Notes: generated by a model from the letters alone, not told the origin. A DNA stretch of 35,821 nt from Chlorobiaceae bacterium (GCA_013334525.1 JAAXXK010000027.1:1-35821); one strand, 5' to 3'; shown: positions 26,577 to 35,418, numbered from the stretch's first letter. Translations and numbers: made by a program.

Positions 26577-28712
26577 TTACTGCCTGAAATCTTCGATCTT
26601 GGCCGCTTTGCGGACTGCACCGAAATATTCCGAGAACAGCTGTTCCTGCTTGACTTTGAGGAACTGGGGAAGAATACGGCCTTTTTCGGCAGCCACATCC
26701 ACGCCCTGCGGAAGCTGGCGTCCGGTCAGCATCACGAGCGCATAACCTCCTGCGAACTGAACCGGAGGGGAGAGCTTGTTCAGTTTCATGCCGGCCATGG
26801 CTTCAACGAGCTGACGATCGGCTCCGGCTCCGGCGATAAACCCGTCGCGCCAGCGAATCTCGTTGGAGGTGAATATCTTGAGGCTCGGCTCCTTGGCGAC
26901 GATGGCCTCAAGCGAACCGCCGGAAGCAGCCGACAATGCGGCCAGCTTGGCTTTCAGGGCGGCACCCTGCTTCTCGCGCACCAACTCTGACTTGATCATG
27001 GCGTTAAGTTCGGTGTCCGGCTGGCGATATCCGGTATCGTTCTTCGAAAGGATTTTCATGACCGCGAAGCCCTTTTCGGTTTCAAGCACATCGGAGATAT
27101 CGCCCTCCTTCGACTTGAAGGCGAACTTGGTGACCTTGTCGTTCATGCCGATCACCGGTACGAGGCTCTGCCTTGAGAACTCGCCGCTCTTTACGACTTC
27201 GAGCTTCTCAAGCCTGGCGGCCTGTTCGAACCCCTTCGACTTTGCATCCGACTGGAAATTCATGGCTTTCCTTCTGATGGACTCGACAGTGTGGGATGAA
27301 GGCTTGATCTGCCTCGCCACTTCGGAACAGACGATCTGCTTCTGGTCAAATCCCTCAATCTTGATTATATGCAGGCCGAACTGTGTCCTGACCGGGCCAA
27401 GGATCTGGCCGGGTTTTCCGGCAAAGACAGCCTGGGAAAACTCGGGAACCATACGCTCTTTCGTAAACCAACCCACATAACCGCCACTCTTTGAGCTGAT
27501 GGGATCTTCTGAATATTTTGCCGCAAGCTCTGCAAATGGAACACCCTTCTTCAGCTCACCATAAATCTGCTCAACCTGGGCGAGCGCCCGGCCTGCAGCG
27601 GCCTGGTCAGCCGGATTGAACCGAATGAGGATATGAGATGCGGCGGCCGCCGGCTGACCTGAAGAGATGGCCTTGATCTTGAGCAGGCGGTAAAAGCCCC
27701 TGTCGGCAACCGGGCCGATAAGCTGTCCGGGAGCCAGTTTGGGAGAACCGAAAACCGCATTGCCGGCTGCCGGAGTAAAATCGGCTCTCGAATAGGCAAC
27801 GTTGACTGCACCCGGCCTGTCGCTCTGAACCTTGACAAACTCGCTGTCACTGGGAGCAGAAGCAAATTGCGAGACCAGGCCGTCGATCTCGTTCTTAACC
27901 TGAAGGCTATCCTGGGAAGAGGGAGTCTGCGGGAAATAGACAAACTGTCCGCTCCTTGTCGGTTCCTGCCTGAACTGCTCTTTGTGGGCAGCGTACCAAG
28001 CCTTGACCTCCTCATCCTTTACCGGAAACATGGACTCGGCACCGGCATAGCTGAGAGGGAACGGGATGAATGAGGCCGAGAAGGTGGTAAACTGGCGCTG
28101 GACGAGTTCGCCCACCTCCGGATCGGTAACGATAGTCATGGTCTTGAGAGCCATGAGCAGCTTGTCGACCTTGAGTTCACGCTTGACGACCTCCTGGGCC
28201 TTGATCCAGAAGGCTTTGGCCTTGGGATCTGCACGCACCTTTTCGAGCACCTGCCTGTCGATCTTTCCCGTACGGGGATCGGTGAAGTTCTGGCGGATGA
28301 TCATCGGGGGATTGATTTCGCTGTTGACAGCGGCAAGCACTTCACTGTCCTGCACCTTGATACCGTATTTCTCGAACATCTCCTCGACCAGCGCCTGATC
28401 GACGGAGACGTTCCATGCCTGTTCACGGAACCCGATCTCTACCTGCGGAGTAATCTCGGCACCAGGATTGGTTCGTCTGTATTGTTCGTTCAGTCCGTTG
28501 TATATCTCGTCGTATTGGACCGTGGTAACGGGACGGCCGTTCACTTTTCCTGCAAGCCCTGCTTTCTTGGTAGGCCCGGTAAAATTCATCCCCCATTCGA
28601 AAACGATCAACCCCAGAAAAGACGCTGAAACGATAATCAGCAGAATATGCGTCTTATCCCTCATTTTGCTCATTATTCCCATAACTCTCTTGTTCTTTAT
28701 TGAGTTGTTCAC
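26577..28712 (-). CDS. ppiD: Membrane-anchored peptidyl-prolyl isomerase (PpiD/SurA family)
   Basis: A 711-residue folding factor. One membrane helix near the N-terminus (about 23-42, HILLIIVSASFLGLIVFEWG) is followed by a SurA-N-like chaperone region and a parvulin domain at about 350-450 (ASHILIRFNPAD, KYSEDPISSKSGGYVGWF, GPVRTQFGLHIIKI), then a second helical region. PpiD acts at the exit of the Sec translocon on proteins bound for the outer membrane. The GTG at 28712 overlaps the pcm stop (GTGA), which suggests coupling; ATGs at 28682 (MGIMSKMRDK) and 28673 are also plausible, the latter resembling the start seen in related proteins. Length fits PpiD (about 620-700). Confidence 0.9.
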   Translation of the reverse strand: MNNSIKNKRVMGIMSKMRDKTHILLIIVSASFLGLIVFEWGMNFTGPTKKAGLAGKVNGRPVTTVQYDEIYNGLNEQYRRTNPGAEITPQVEIGFREQAWNVSVDQALVEEMFEKYGIKVQDSEVLAAVNSEINPPMIIRQNFTDPRTGKIDRQVLEKVRADPKAKAFWIKAQEVVKRELKVDKLLMALKTMTIVTDPEVGELVQRQFTTFSASFIPFPLSYAGAESMFPVKDEEVKAWYAAHKEQFRQEPTRSGQFVYFPQTPSSQDSLQVKNEIDGLVSQFASAPSDSEFVKVQSDRPGAVNVAYSRADFTPAAGNAVFGSPKLAPGQLIGPVADRGFYRLLKIKAISSGQPAAAASHILIRFNPADQAAAGRALAQVEQIYGELKKGVPFAELAAKYSEDPISSKSGGYVGWFTKERMVPEFSQAVFAGKPGQILGPVRTQFGLHIIKIEGFDQKQIVCSEVARQIKPSSHTVESIRRKAMNFQSDAKSKGFEQAARLEKLEVVKSGEFSRQSLVPVIGMNDKVTKFAFKSKEGDISDVLETEKGFAVMKILSKNDTGYRQPDTELNAMIKSELVREKQGAALKAKLAALSAASGGSLEAIVAKEPSLKIFTSNEIRWRDGFIAGAGADRQLVEAMAGMKLNKLSPPVQFAGGYALVMLTGRQLPQGVDVAAEKGRILPQFLKVKQEQLFSEYFGAVRKAAKIEDFRQ

Positions 28713-29380
28713 CCGTTATCATCCGGCCAGCCTTCCCTGCCGCAAAGCGGCACGAAGGCGAACCCTTGAAAATACTCATATTCAAACCTGTCGCCCCTGC
28801 GACGAATCACCGTCATCCGCTGGCAACCAAAATCGCCTATAGGCACGATCATCACTCCGCCTTCGGCAAGCTGGCCCATAAGGGTCAAGGGCTCATGCGG
28901 TGCGGCCGCCGTTACAATAATACCTTCAAAAGGAGCTTCCTCCTCCCAGCCAAGCGTACCATCACCAAGTCTCCTTGCCACCGTTATGCCCATTGAATCC
29001 AGCGCCCTGCCTGCCATTTCGTATAGCTCCGGGATGCGCTCGATCGTGAAAACCTGGTAACCAAGGGCATCAAGGATGGCGGCCTGGTAACCTGACCCGG
29101 TTCCTATTTCGAGAACCTTTCCTGATGGACAGCGCTCAACGAGGAGCGTTGTCATAAAGGCCACCGTATATGGCTGCGATATGGTCTGCCCGTATCCTAT
29201 GGGCCAGGCGCAATCGTTATAGGCAAACGTTCGATGGGATGCATCCACAAACAGGTGCCGCTGTACGGTCATAAAAGCCTCCAGCACCCCCGTATCGGTA
29301 ATGCCGCCAAGCTTCAGTTGCTCCCCCATCGCCTGGCGCTTCTGCACCTTATGCTCATCGTTTCGCATCCTTTTCATCAT
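28709..29380 (-). CDS. pcm: Protein-L-isoaspartate O-methyltransferase
   Basis: A 223-residue Pcm. The conserved early blocks are HLFVDASHRTFAYNDCAWPIGYGQTISQP (read in parts) with the active-site region, then SAM motif I KVLEIGTGSGYQAAIL, and VTAAAPHEPLTLMGQLAEGGVMIVPIG. It methylates isoaspartyl residues in damaged proteins for repair. The frame is open to a TTG at 29467, but the ATG at 29380 gives the usual length and avoids overlap with the divergent gene's promoter region. It is the first gene of a two-gene unit with ppiD (four-base overlap). Confidence 0.94.
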   Translation of the reverse strand: MMKRMRNDEHKVQKRQAMGEQLKLGGITDTGVLEAFMTVQRHLFVDASHRTFAYNDCAWPIGYGQTISQPYTVAFMTTLLVERCPSGKVLEIGTGSGYQAAILDALGYQVFTIERIPELYEMAGRALDSMGITVARRLGDGTLGWEEEAPFEGIIVTAAAPHEPLTLMGQLAEGGVMIVPIGDFGCQRMTVIRRRGDRFEYEYFQGFAFVPLCGREGWPDDNG

Positions 29381-29469
29381 CGATTCCACATCAGCACGCC
29401 CATATTTCTCCCTACCAGCAGGTTGAACGCTTGACACAGCTTCGCTAATATTGCATCTTATCCTCAATA

Positions 29470-30051
29470 ATGCAATTCCACTCTATGCAGTTTACCATTT
29501 TCGGACAGAATTCCCGCCAGGGCACCTACATCCTTCTCATCGACATTTGCGCGCCGGTCACGGTATCGTTCGGGAGATTTCTTGGGGGCAGGGCCATCGG
29601 GCTTGAGCCGGGGAAATACCTCTATGTCGGCTCTGCACTCGGCCATGCCAAAGGCTCGTTCCCTCTGGCCGGCCGGTTGCTGCGTCATGCGTCCAGAAGC
29701 GGCAACGGCGCAGTCCATGCCCTCCGGAGCGAGCTCCTCGAACTCTTTGTATCAATGGGATATTTGAGGCAGGCCAAATCAGGAGTGAAAAAGCTGCACT
29801 GGCACATCGACTATCTCCTTGACCTACCGGAAGCCGAAATCGTCCATGTTGTCATGCTCATGGGCCCATTGAAGGTCGAAGGGCCTCTGGCAGAGCTGGT
29901 GGCATCGATGCCTGAAGCCTCGGCTGTCGCCGACAGGCTCGGCGCGCAGGACGCCCGGTCGGGAACACACCTGTTCCGGATTGAAGACATGTCGAAGTTT
30001 CTCGCGAAACTAATAAAGTACCTTCCGTTGCTACTTTGCGAATATTCGTAA
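29470..30051 (+). CDS. GIY-YIG-like protein of the DUF123 family
   Basis: A 193-residue protein with the DUF123 variant of the GIY-YIG fold: GTYILLIDI (18-26), PGKYLYVGSALG (about 47-58) and KLHWHIDYLLDL (about 107-118), followed by two short acidic/hydrophobic elements. The family is found in archaea and some bacteria, sometimes fused to endonuclease III; nuclease activity has not been firmly assigned as far as I know. The second ATG (29485) may be the true start, since the fold begins right after it. It is divergent from pcm and converges on the HNH-like gene with 20 bases between. The last 25 residues (KFLAKLIKYLPLLLCEYS) look like an unrelated tail. Confidence 0.83.
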   Translation: MQFHSMQFTIFGQNSRQGTYILLIDICAPVTVSFGRFLGGRAIGLEPGKYLYVGSALGHAKGSFPLAGRLLRHASRSGNGAVHALRSELLELFVSMGYLRQAKSGVKKLHWHIDYLLDLPEAEIVHVVMLMGPLKVEGPLAELVASMPEASAVADRLGAQDARSGTHLFRIEDMSKFLAKLIKYLPLLLCEYS

Positions 30052-30071
30052 AATTGCAGCAATCGCTTTAT

Positions 30072-30647
30072 TCAATCTTGGGTGCCGTTAGAAAGCGCCT
30101 GTTTTCTGATTGCCCGGGCAATTAAAGGTGCCATTTCGTCAAGCACTTCAATGGATATCTTTTTGTCCTGATACATGGAATACCACTTTTGCCGTTGCCT
30201 GATCACCCGCTCATCATCACGCAAATGAAGTCCTGTGAGCGTATATTCGGCAAGTGATCGGCTCTCCTGCGGAATGGTGTCGGAAAGCACGAGTTGCAGC
30301 GACGGCAGAATAATCTCGAACCAGCCATCCTCGACTTTGAATGGATCGAGAACGACCTTGGTACTTTTACTGCTGTTGATCCAACCTGAAGCAAAACGAT
30401 AGTTGCTCCATTCATAGGTGAGGTGACGATGCGTATCGACGGGATGATAATGATCGACCGTACCAACCGGTTCATACATGGCACTGTATGCACAAAGGCT
30501 CCTGAAGCCGTCGGCCAAAGCCGATTTGCATTTCGACCAGTAATCTTTCGGCCTGCCCTCGGTATTGCTGGCGAGCCAGGCATTGCCGGGGTTTCGCACC
30601 TCGTTGTCAAAATCCGAAGGCGGTGAAGTGGCAACAAAGTGAATCAC
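30072..30647 (-). CDS. HNH-like nuclease, putative PtuB component of a Septu-type defence pair
   Basis: A 191-residue protein with a divergent HNH core: TVDHYHPV (D65, H66, H68), YEWSNYRF (N82) and INSSKS (N91, K94), then LDPF at 100-103. This order (H, W-N, N-x2-K, DPF) is that of PtuB/retron Ec78-type HNH nucleases. The zinc-binding CxxC of the usual form is degraded to C52-x2-S55 and the second cysteine pair is missing, so it may fold without zinc. The start is GTG overlapping the end of the ATPase gene (GTGA), so both proteins are made together. Septu systems consist of an ATPase (PtuA) and an HNH nuclease (PtuB) that stop phages. The pairing is clear; the defence role is inferred. Confidence 0.7.
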   Translation of the reverse strand: MIHFVATSPPSDFDNEVRNPGNAWLASNTEGRPKDYWSKCKSALADGFRSLCAYSAMYEPVGTVDHYHPVDTHRHLTYEWSNYRFASGWINSSKSTKVVLDPFKVEDGWFEIILPSLQLVLSDTIPQESRSLAEYTLTGLHLRDDERVIRQRQKWYSMYQDKKISIEVLDEMAPLIARAIRKQALSNGTQD

Positions 30648-31927
30648 GTCAACCGGGGTTTAGTACTGACAATCCATCTCGGCCAGAAGGGATCGTGGCC
30701 TGGAACGACACGCAATAGCTCCCGATGAATCTGCTCTTTGGACCTGAGGCCTTCAGGAAGCTGATCGACATCGTTCCTCATGAATGCCTCAGCAGCTTCG
30801 ATGGCGATCTCCGCATACTTCGAACGAGCCTGTTTGAGGCCGAAAACATCTGAAACCAGCCAACCAACCACATCCCCCTGCTTTGCCCATGGCATCTCTT
30901 CAAGCTTGACCGTCGAATCATGAAGCGAAAACAGAAACAGTTTATCGACGGACTCGTTGAACTCAGGCTCGACAGAGGCAAGAACAAGTGGAGAATGTGT
31001 AGTGGCGATAACCTGTGTTTTTATCTTTTGTTTCAGTCCCGTTGCAACATCCAGCATTGCCGGAAGAATGCTTCTTTGCCATTGCGGATGAAGATGGGAC
31101 TCCACCTCGTCAATAAGAAGAATGACCGTATCGGTTGGCGACTGATTCAGCAGTTCTGATGCCTGAACATGTTCATACCAGGTCCATACCAGCAGGTAAG
31201 AAAGCCCGAGGATCCTTTTCATTCCGGCTGATGCCTGAGTGACCGGAACAACACCATACGGCAGTTCAACGGTGGGAATATCCCGAACATCCTCAATTGA
31301 AACTCGCGTCGGCTTGCCTGGCTTCATCCATTCTTTTGGATGAGGCGATAGCCGCTCAATAACTTTTGACAACAGATTGAACGGAGACAAAGAGCCCTGA
31401 TCCGGTTGATTCTGCCAAGAAACCCAATCTCTGACAAGGCCGTTACAAAGTATTTTTTTTTCTTCTTCAAGTCCATTCCAGACTTTATCCTGGCTGAAAT
31501 GATAAGCACTTGGCCGGTCGGCCTGATCGTATCCTTTCGATTGATTGAATCGCCAATAATTGCGAGCAGGATCCCATACCGAAAAACTGCCGTCGACTCT
31601 TACATAAATTACAAGGCCCGGCATGACAGGTCTCGCCTGGGTGCGAGGCCATGACTGTTGCGAATAATCGAAACGGCTTTTCGTCGGCTCCCTGGTCAGC
31701 CCAGCTTTCCCTGACAAATGGTAAGTGATTTGTGGAACTTCACCTTTTTGACGCTGTGGTAAAACCGGTCCATTTGCCCAGGTGTTGGTCAAGGTCCACC
31801 AAATGATATCGAGTAGAAAGGTCTTGCCAAGCCCATTATCACCAGTAATAAGATTCAACCTCTCAGCAAATGACATGGATAATGAGGGAGTCGGACCAAC
31901 TCTATTCAGATGTAATTCGCGAATCAT
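30644..31927 (-). CDS. AAA/ABC-type ATPase, putative PtuA component of a Septu-type defence pair
   Basis: A 427-residue SMC/OLD-like ATPase (AAA_15/AAA_21). Motifs: Walker A GDNGLGKT (29-36), an ABC-signature-like VTQASAGMKR (229-238), Walker B VILLIDEVESHLHP (268-281) and the switch histidine H311 in IATTHSPLVL. The middle insert (50-215) is aromatic and specific. GGAGAGG six bases before the ATG is a strong ribosome site that lies in the last codons of ftsY, three bases upstream, so the pair rides on the ftsY transcript. The coding strand has nine consecutive A bases (31461-31453, codons for E-K-K-I), a possible slippage site. By eye the pair is more A+T-rich than ftsY, hinting at transfer. 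Other ATPase-HNH defence families are alternatives to Septu. Confidence 0.78.
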   Translation of the reverse strand: MIRELHLNRVGPTPSLSMSFAERLNLITGDNGLGKTFLLDIIWWTLTNTWANGPVLPQRQKGEVPQITYHLSGKAGLTREPTKSRFDYSQQSWPRTQARPVMPGLVIYVRVDGSFSVWDPARNYWRFNQSKGYDQADRPSAYHFSQDKVWNGLEEEKKILCNGLVRDWVSWQNQPDQGSLSPFNLLSKVIERLSPHPKEWMKPGKPTRVSIEDVRDIPTVELPYGVVPVTQASAGMKRILGLSYLLVWTWYEHVQASELLNQSPTDTVILLIDEVESHLHPQWQRSILPAMLDVATGLKQKIKTQVIATTHSPLVLASVEPEFNESVDKLFLFSLHDSTVKLEEMPWAKQGDVVGWLVSDVFGLKQARSKYAEIAIEAAEAFMRNDVDQLPEGLRSKEQIHRELLRVVPGHDPFWPRWIVSTKPRLT

Positions 31928-31930
31928 AGT

Positions 31931-32881
31931 TTACCTCTCCTTCTCCAATAGTGCCTCTACAAAACTTGTCCGATCGAACAGCTGGAGGTCGTCGATCTTT
32001 TCGCCCACGCCGATGTACTTGACCGGCAGGTTGAGTTCGCGCGAAATGGAAAGTACAATCCCCCCTTTCGAGGTACCGTCGAGCTTGGTCATGACAAGGC
32101 CGGTGACGTTGACGAATTTCGTAAACTCCCTGGCCTGCAGCACGGCGTTCTGTCCGGTTGTACCGTCAAGCACCAGCAGCACTTCGTGCGGGGCTTCGGG
32201 GATCTTCTTGCGGGCGACGCGCATGATCTTGGCGAGTTCCTCCATGAGATGGCTCTTGTTGTGCAGGCGGCCGGCCGTATCGACCAGCACCACATCGCTC
32301 CCCCTGGAAACAGCGGAACTGACGGAATCGAAAACCACCGATGCCGGGTCGGCGCCCTGACCCTGGCCGATAATAGGAACTCCAGCCCTGTCGGCCCATA
32401 TCTTGAGCTGTTCGTATGCGGCCGCCCTGAAGGTGTCAGCCGCCGCGATTACGACCCGCTTGCCCGCCTTTTCGTAGTTATGGGCCAGTTTCGCGACACT
32501 GGTGGTCTTTCCTGCGCCGTTCACCCCGACGATCATGATCACGTAGGGTTTTGCCGGAAGAGGGGCTTCGAACTCGACCGGGTGGTCGTGGCCGGATTCA
32601 GTCAGGAGCTTCCTTATTTCATCCATCACCATCGCGTTAAGCTCATCTTCCGACCGGTAGGTTTCGCTCTTCGATCGCTGGGTGACGGCGTCAACGATGT
32701 CGAGCGTGGTCTCTACGCCGACGTCGGCGGCCACGAGGACGTTCTCGAGCTCCTCAAGGAACTCGTCGTCCACCTCCGTCTTGCCTTTGGTGGCGAATGA
32801 GAGCTTGTCCCGAAAGGTATCGCGGGTCTTGCTCAGCCCATCTTTCAGGCGAGTCAACCCGAGCTTGTCAAAAAAACCCAT
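31931..32881 (-). CDS. ftsY: Signal recognition particle receptor FtsY
   Basis: A 316-residue SRP-type GTPase. After a short helical N-domain (MGFFDKLGLTRLKDGLSKTR) the G domain shows G1 GVNGAGKTTS (119-128), the DTFRAAA insertion-box block, DTAGRLHNK (G3) and TKLDGTSKGG (G4). It docks ribosome-SRP complexes at the membrane. The acidic N-terminal A domain of E. coli FtsY is absent, as in many bacteria. The frame is open 24 codons further upstream, but the family begins at MGFFDKL, so I use the ATG at 32881. No Shine-Dalgarno sequence is visible. It is divergent from thiL with an 89-base gap. Confidence 0.95.
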   Translation of the reverse strand: MGFFDKLGLTRLKDGLSKTRDTFRDKLSFATKGKTEVDDEFLEELENVLVAADVGVETTLDIVDAVTQRSKSETYRSEDELNAMVMDEIRKLLTESGHDHPVEFEAPLPAKPYVIMIVGVNGAGKTTSVAKLAHNYEKAGKRVVIAAADTFRAAAYEQLKIWADRAGVPIIGQGQGADPASVVFDSVSSAVSRGSDVVLVDTAGRLHNKSHLMEELAKIMRVARKKIPEAPHEVLLVLDGTTGQNAVLQAREFTKFVNVTGLVMTKLDGTSKGGIVLSISRELNLPVKYIGVGEKIDDLQLFDRTSFVEALLEKER

Positions 32882-32970
32882 GGAAAAAAAGAAATTGTCT
32901 ATGTTTGTGAACGGCGGGCACGGCACTGATGCCGGAATAAGCATGGCCAACAATCAATGTACATAAATAT

Positions 32971-34041
32971 ATGTCATTCAAACCTATTTCCGAGATCGGC
33001 GAATTCGGGCTTATCGAACAGCTTTCGGCCATTGCGGCCCCAACCATCAAAAACGCTCCCGGCCTCGTCGAGGGCATCGGCGACGACTGCGCCGTATACC
33101 GAACAGGCGGCCCGACCGTGCAGGTCGCAACGACCGACCTGCTGGTCGAACAGGTGCATTTCGACCTGTTGACCACCCCGATGCACCACCTCGGAAGCAA
33201 GGCGATCAGCGTCAACGTCTCCGACATCTGCGCCATGAATGCAGAACCGCGTTACGCACTGGTCTCGATTGCCGTACCTCGCAACGTACCGGTCGAGATG
33301 ATCGAGGAGCTCTATCGGGGCATGGCCCATGCCGCCTCACGCTACGGAGTGGCCATCGCCGGAGGAGATACATCGTCATCGCCATCCGGCCTCACGATTT
33401 CCGTAACCATGACCGGCGAGACAACGCAGGAGCGTCTCGCCCTTCGCAAAGGGGCCCGGCCGGGAGAGATCATCTGCGTAACGGGAACGCTCGGGGGCTC
33501 GGCGGCAGGCCTGAAAGTGCTGCTTCGGGAAAAGGCCATGATGCTGGAACAGTTGCGCAACAACGAGCCCTACAACAAGGATGTCATGGCCGAGCTGAAG
33601 GAGTATACCGGGGCCATCCGGTGCCACCTTCTGCCTGAAGCGCGCCACGACACGATCCGGTTCTTCCGCGACAGCAATATCGTGCCGACCTCTATGATCG
33701 ACATCTCGGACGGCCTGACCTCTGATCTCGGCCATATCTGCAGGCGCTCCGGGGTTGGAGCCCACATCGAGGAGGCGCGGATACCCGTAATGCCGGACGC
33801 GAGGGCAATAGCTGAAGAGTTCCAGGAGGACGCACTCACCTGGGCGCTGTCGGGCGGCGAGGATTACCAGTTGCTGTTCACCTTGCCGAAGGGGCGATAC
33901 GACGATATCGCCGGAAACCGCGACATATCGGTCATCGGCACGATCACCGAAGCCGAAGAGGGGTTGCTGCTGACTGACATTTACGGCATGACGATCGACC
34001 TGGCGGATACAGAAGGGGGATTCGACCACTTCAGGCAATAA
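32971..34041 (+). CDS. thiL: Thiamine-monophosphate kinase
   Basis: A 356-residue ThiL. Characteristic blocks are ISEIGEFGLIEQL at the N-terminus, GIGDDCAVY (about 36-44), the metal-binding TTDLLVEQVHF, SVNVSDICAMNAEP, AGGDTSSSPSGL and, in the second half, MIDISDGLTSDLGHIC and SGGEDYQLLFT. It phosphorylates thiamine phosphate to thiamine diphosphate, the cofactor needed, among others, by the ThDP enzyme encoded at 5264-7054. It is single on its strand between ftsY and the tRNA. Confidence 0.95.
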   Translation: MSFKPISEIGEFGLIEQLSAIAAPTIKNAPGLVEGIGDDCAVYRTGGPTVQVATTDLLVEQVHFDLLTTPMHHLGSKAISVNVSDICAMNAEPRYALVSIAVPRNVPVEMIEELYRGMAHAASRYGVAIAGGDTSSSPSGLTISVTMTGETTQERLALRKGARPGEIICVTGTLGGSAAGLKVLLREKAMMLEQLRNNEPYNKDVMAELKEYTGAIRCHLLPEARHDTIRFFRDSNIVPTSMIDISDGLTSDLGHICRRSGVGAHIEEARIPVMPDARAIAEEFQEDALTWALSGGEDYQLLFTLPKGRYDDIAGNRDISVIGTITEAEEGLLLTDIYGMTIDLADTEGGFDHFRQ

Positions 34042-34121
34042 CGGTTGCTCCCGGAAAACAGCCATCGTTTGTGTATTCGTCGCAAAGATGCTAAATTAGG
34101 CCGTTTCCGATCTGTAAGCTT

Positions 34122-34207
34122 GCCGAAGTGGCGGAACTGGTAGACGCCCGGGACTTAAAATCCCGTGTTCAGCAATGGACGTGCGGGTTCGATTCCCGCC
34201 TTCGGCA
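34122..34207 (+). tRNA. tRNA-Leu, anticodon UAA
   Basis: An 86-base class II tRNA. The acceptor stem pairs GCCGAAG (34122-34128) with CTTCGGC (34200-34206), discriminator A at 34207. The anticodon stem CGGGA/TCCCG encloses CTTAAAA, giving anticodon TAA; a long variable arm follows, as expected for leucine. The T arm is GCGGG-TTCGATT-CCCGC. CCA is not encoded. Confidence 0.97.
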
Positions 34208-34208
34208 C
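34198..34208 (+). repeat. tRNA 3'-end copy of an 11-bp direct repeat (possible attachment site)
   Basis: GCCTTCGGCAC at the tRNA-Leu 3' end recurs in the same orientation at 35550-35560. Tyrosine integrases often use tRNA 3' ends and leave such copies. No integrase is present between them. Confidence 0.35.
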
Positions 34209-34350
34209 TAAACTCATCGAACAATCCCGCCTCTCGCCGACAACCCCGATACCTGAAACATCTCATTGAAGCCGCCAGCCACTATTGAGTCATTATGAGG
34301 ATTTGGAAAAAAATCTGTGATTGACCGACTGATGGCATAACACCTCATGA

Positions 34351-35049
34351 TCATGGGATATTGACCGTCAGTGGCATATGGTCACTGAATTCTAACCATG
34401 CGGTCGGATTGCCCAGCTCGCAACTCGAGTTCTCCAGCAGTTTCGCCGATAAGAACGCATAATCGATGTGATATGCTCTATCAGGTTTGCGATGCATATA
34501 GAAGGTGGGCGTGGTCTCTTTTCCATGCGGCTCCCCGTGTACATGGTGATAGAGACTGGAGAGTCCAACACTTTGTAACTGTCGGACAACATCACCATGG
34601 TTTCACCAACGATCCCAAACGTCCCAACATGCATTGCTGTTCAGGTCGCCGATGAGAACTGCCAATTCAGCAGCCAGGAATTGCTCATGTTTTTGGAGAA
34701 ACTTCCAGAGTTGACCTATGTAATTAAATGTCGGAGAATTGGCTTCACGGTTCCAAGCAGCAAGCAGCGAGATGGAACCATTGACTTTGCAAGGCAGAAA
34801 TAGCTCCAAAGACATGGTATCCAGAGGAACAGCCTCTATGTATATGTCCGGTCTGGCAAAAATCCCCAGCCCTCGATTCTTGTTTGTGCCAACCCAGAGG
34901 TAATTTGTGGCCCATAACCTGTAGACTTCAGATGAACACCGCAATGGGTCTTCGCATTCTTGAATTATACACAAGTCCGTATTCAACGATTGAAGCTTGT
35001 GCAACTTATTTCGCAATGCTCCATTGCAGTTCCAACTGACGATTCGCAT
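34351..35049 (-). pseudogene. Endonuclease/exonuclease/phosphatase family gene with an in-frame TGA
   Basis: The frame from the ATG at 35049 begins MRIVSWNCNGALRNKL and has the EEP-family blocks IIQECEDP and VLIGDLNSN, then stops at a TGA (34605-34603) directly after DVWDRW. Reading on in the same frame gives a further 83 codons without a stop: NHGDVVRQLQS, TPTFYMHRKPDRAYHIDYAFLS and finally EFSDHMPLTVNIP, ending at TGA 34353-34351. SDHMPL is the family's terminal catalytic histidine motif, so one nonsense change (probably TGG to TGA) separates this from an intact 232-residue enzyme. No frameshift is needed. The truncated 148-residue product would lack the catalytic SDH and is probably inactive. 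A sequencing error is a possible alternative. Confidence 0.85.
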
Positions 35050-35160
35050 GTTTGAGAAAGTCCATAATTTACCGGACTGACCTGACTAAACAGGAATAAA
35101 CAGGCTGCTATTTTCTGATCTACACTTCTCCAAAGTTATTATAAGAAAACAGTAAGCTTC

Positions 35161-35418
35161 TCAGGCGCTTGTCTTCGCGGCGACTTCCCCGACAACCTGC
35201 CATCGTGCCTCGATCGTGTCCGCTGACAAATCAGCGCCACACTCCCATTCGATGAAGTATCCTCCATTACTCACCTTCATAAATTCCTCATGGTCTCGAA
35301 GCGCTTCAAACGCTTCAAATTCCAGAAATGGAGTGACATCAAACAGACCAACACGGCCATCATCCGTAATAACTGACAATACCCGATCTGTTTGTGGATG
35401 AAGTTCTGCTATTCTCAA
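35161..35418 (-). CDS. DUF2442 family small protein
   Basis: An 85-residue protein whose pattern RIAELHPQTDRVLSVITDDG, VGLFDVTPFLE, FEALRD and NGGYFIEWECGADLSADTI fits DUF2442. Function is not established; genes of this family often sit next to DUF4160 genes and have been suggested to be toxin-antitoxin-like. No DUF4160 gene can be found beside it here. The start must be TTG at 35418, since a stop codon lies two codons upstream in frame; GGGG eight bases before it supports this. It lies in the accessory patch between the tRNA and trpB2. Confidence 0.75.
   Translation of the reverse strand: MRIAELHPQTDRVLSVITDDGRVGLFDVTPFLEFEAFEALRDHEEFMKVSNGGYFIEWECGADLSADTIEARWQVVGEVAAKTSA

Noticed and set aside
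34603-34605. The in-frame TGA as a selenocysteine codon
   Set aside because: The position follows a tryptophan in a W-W-like context and is not a catalytic site of the family, and no obvious selenocysteine hairpin was seen directly after it.
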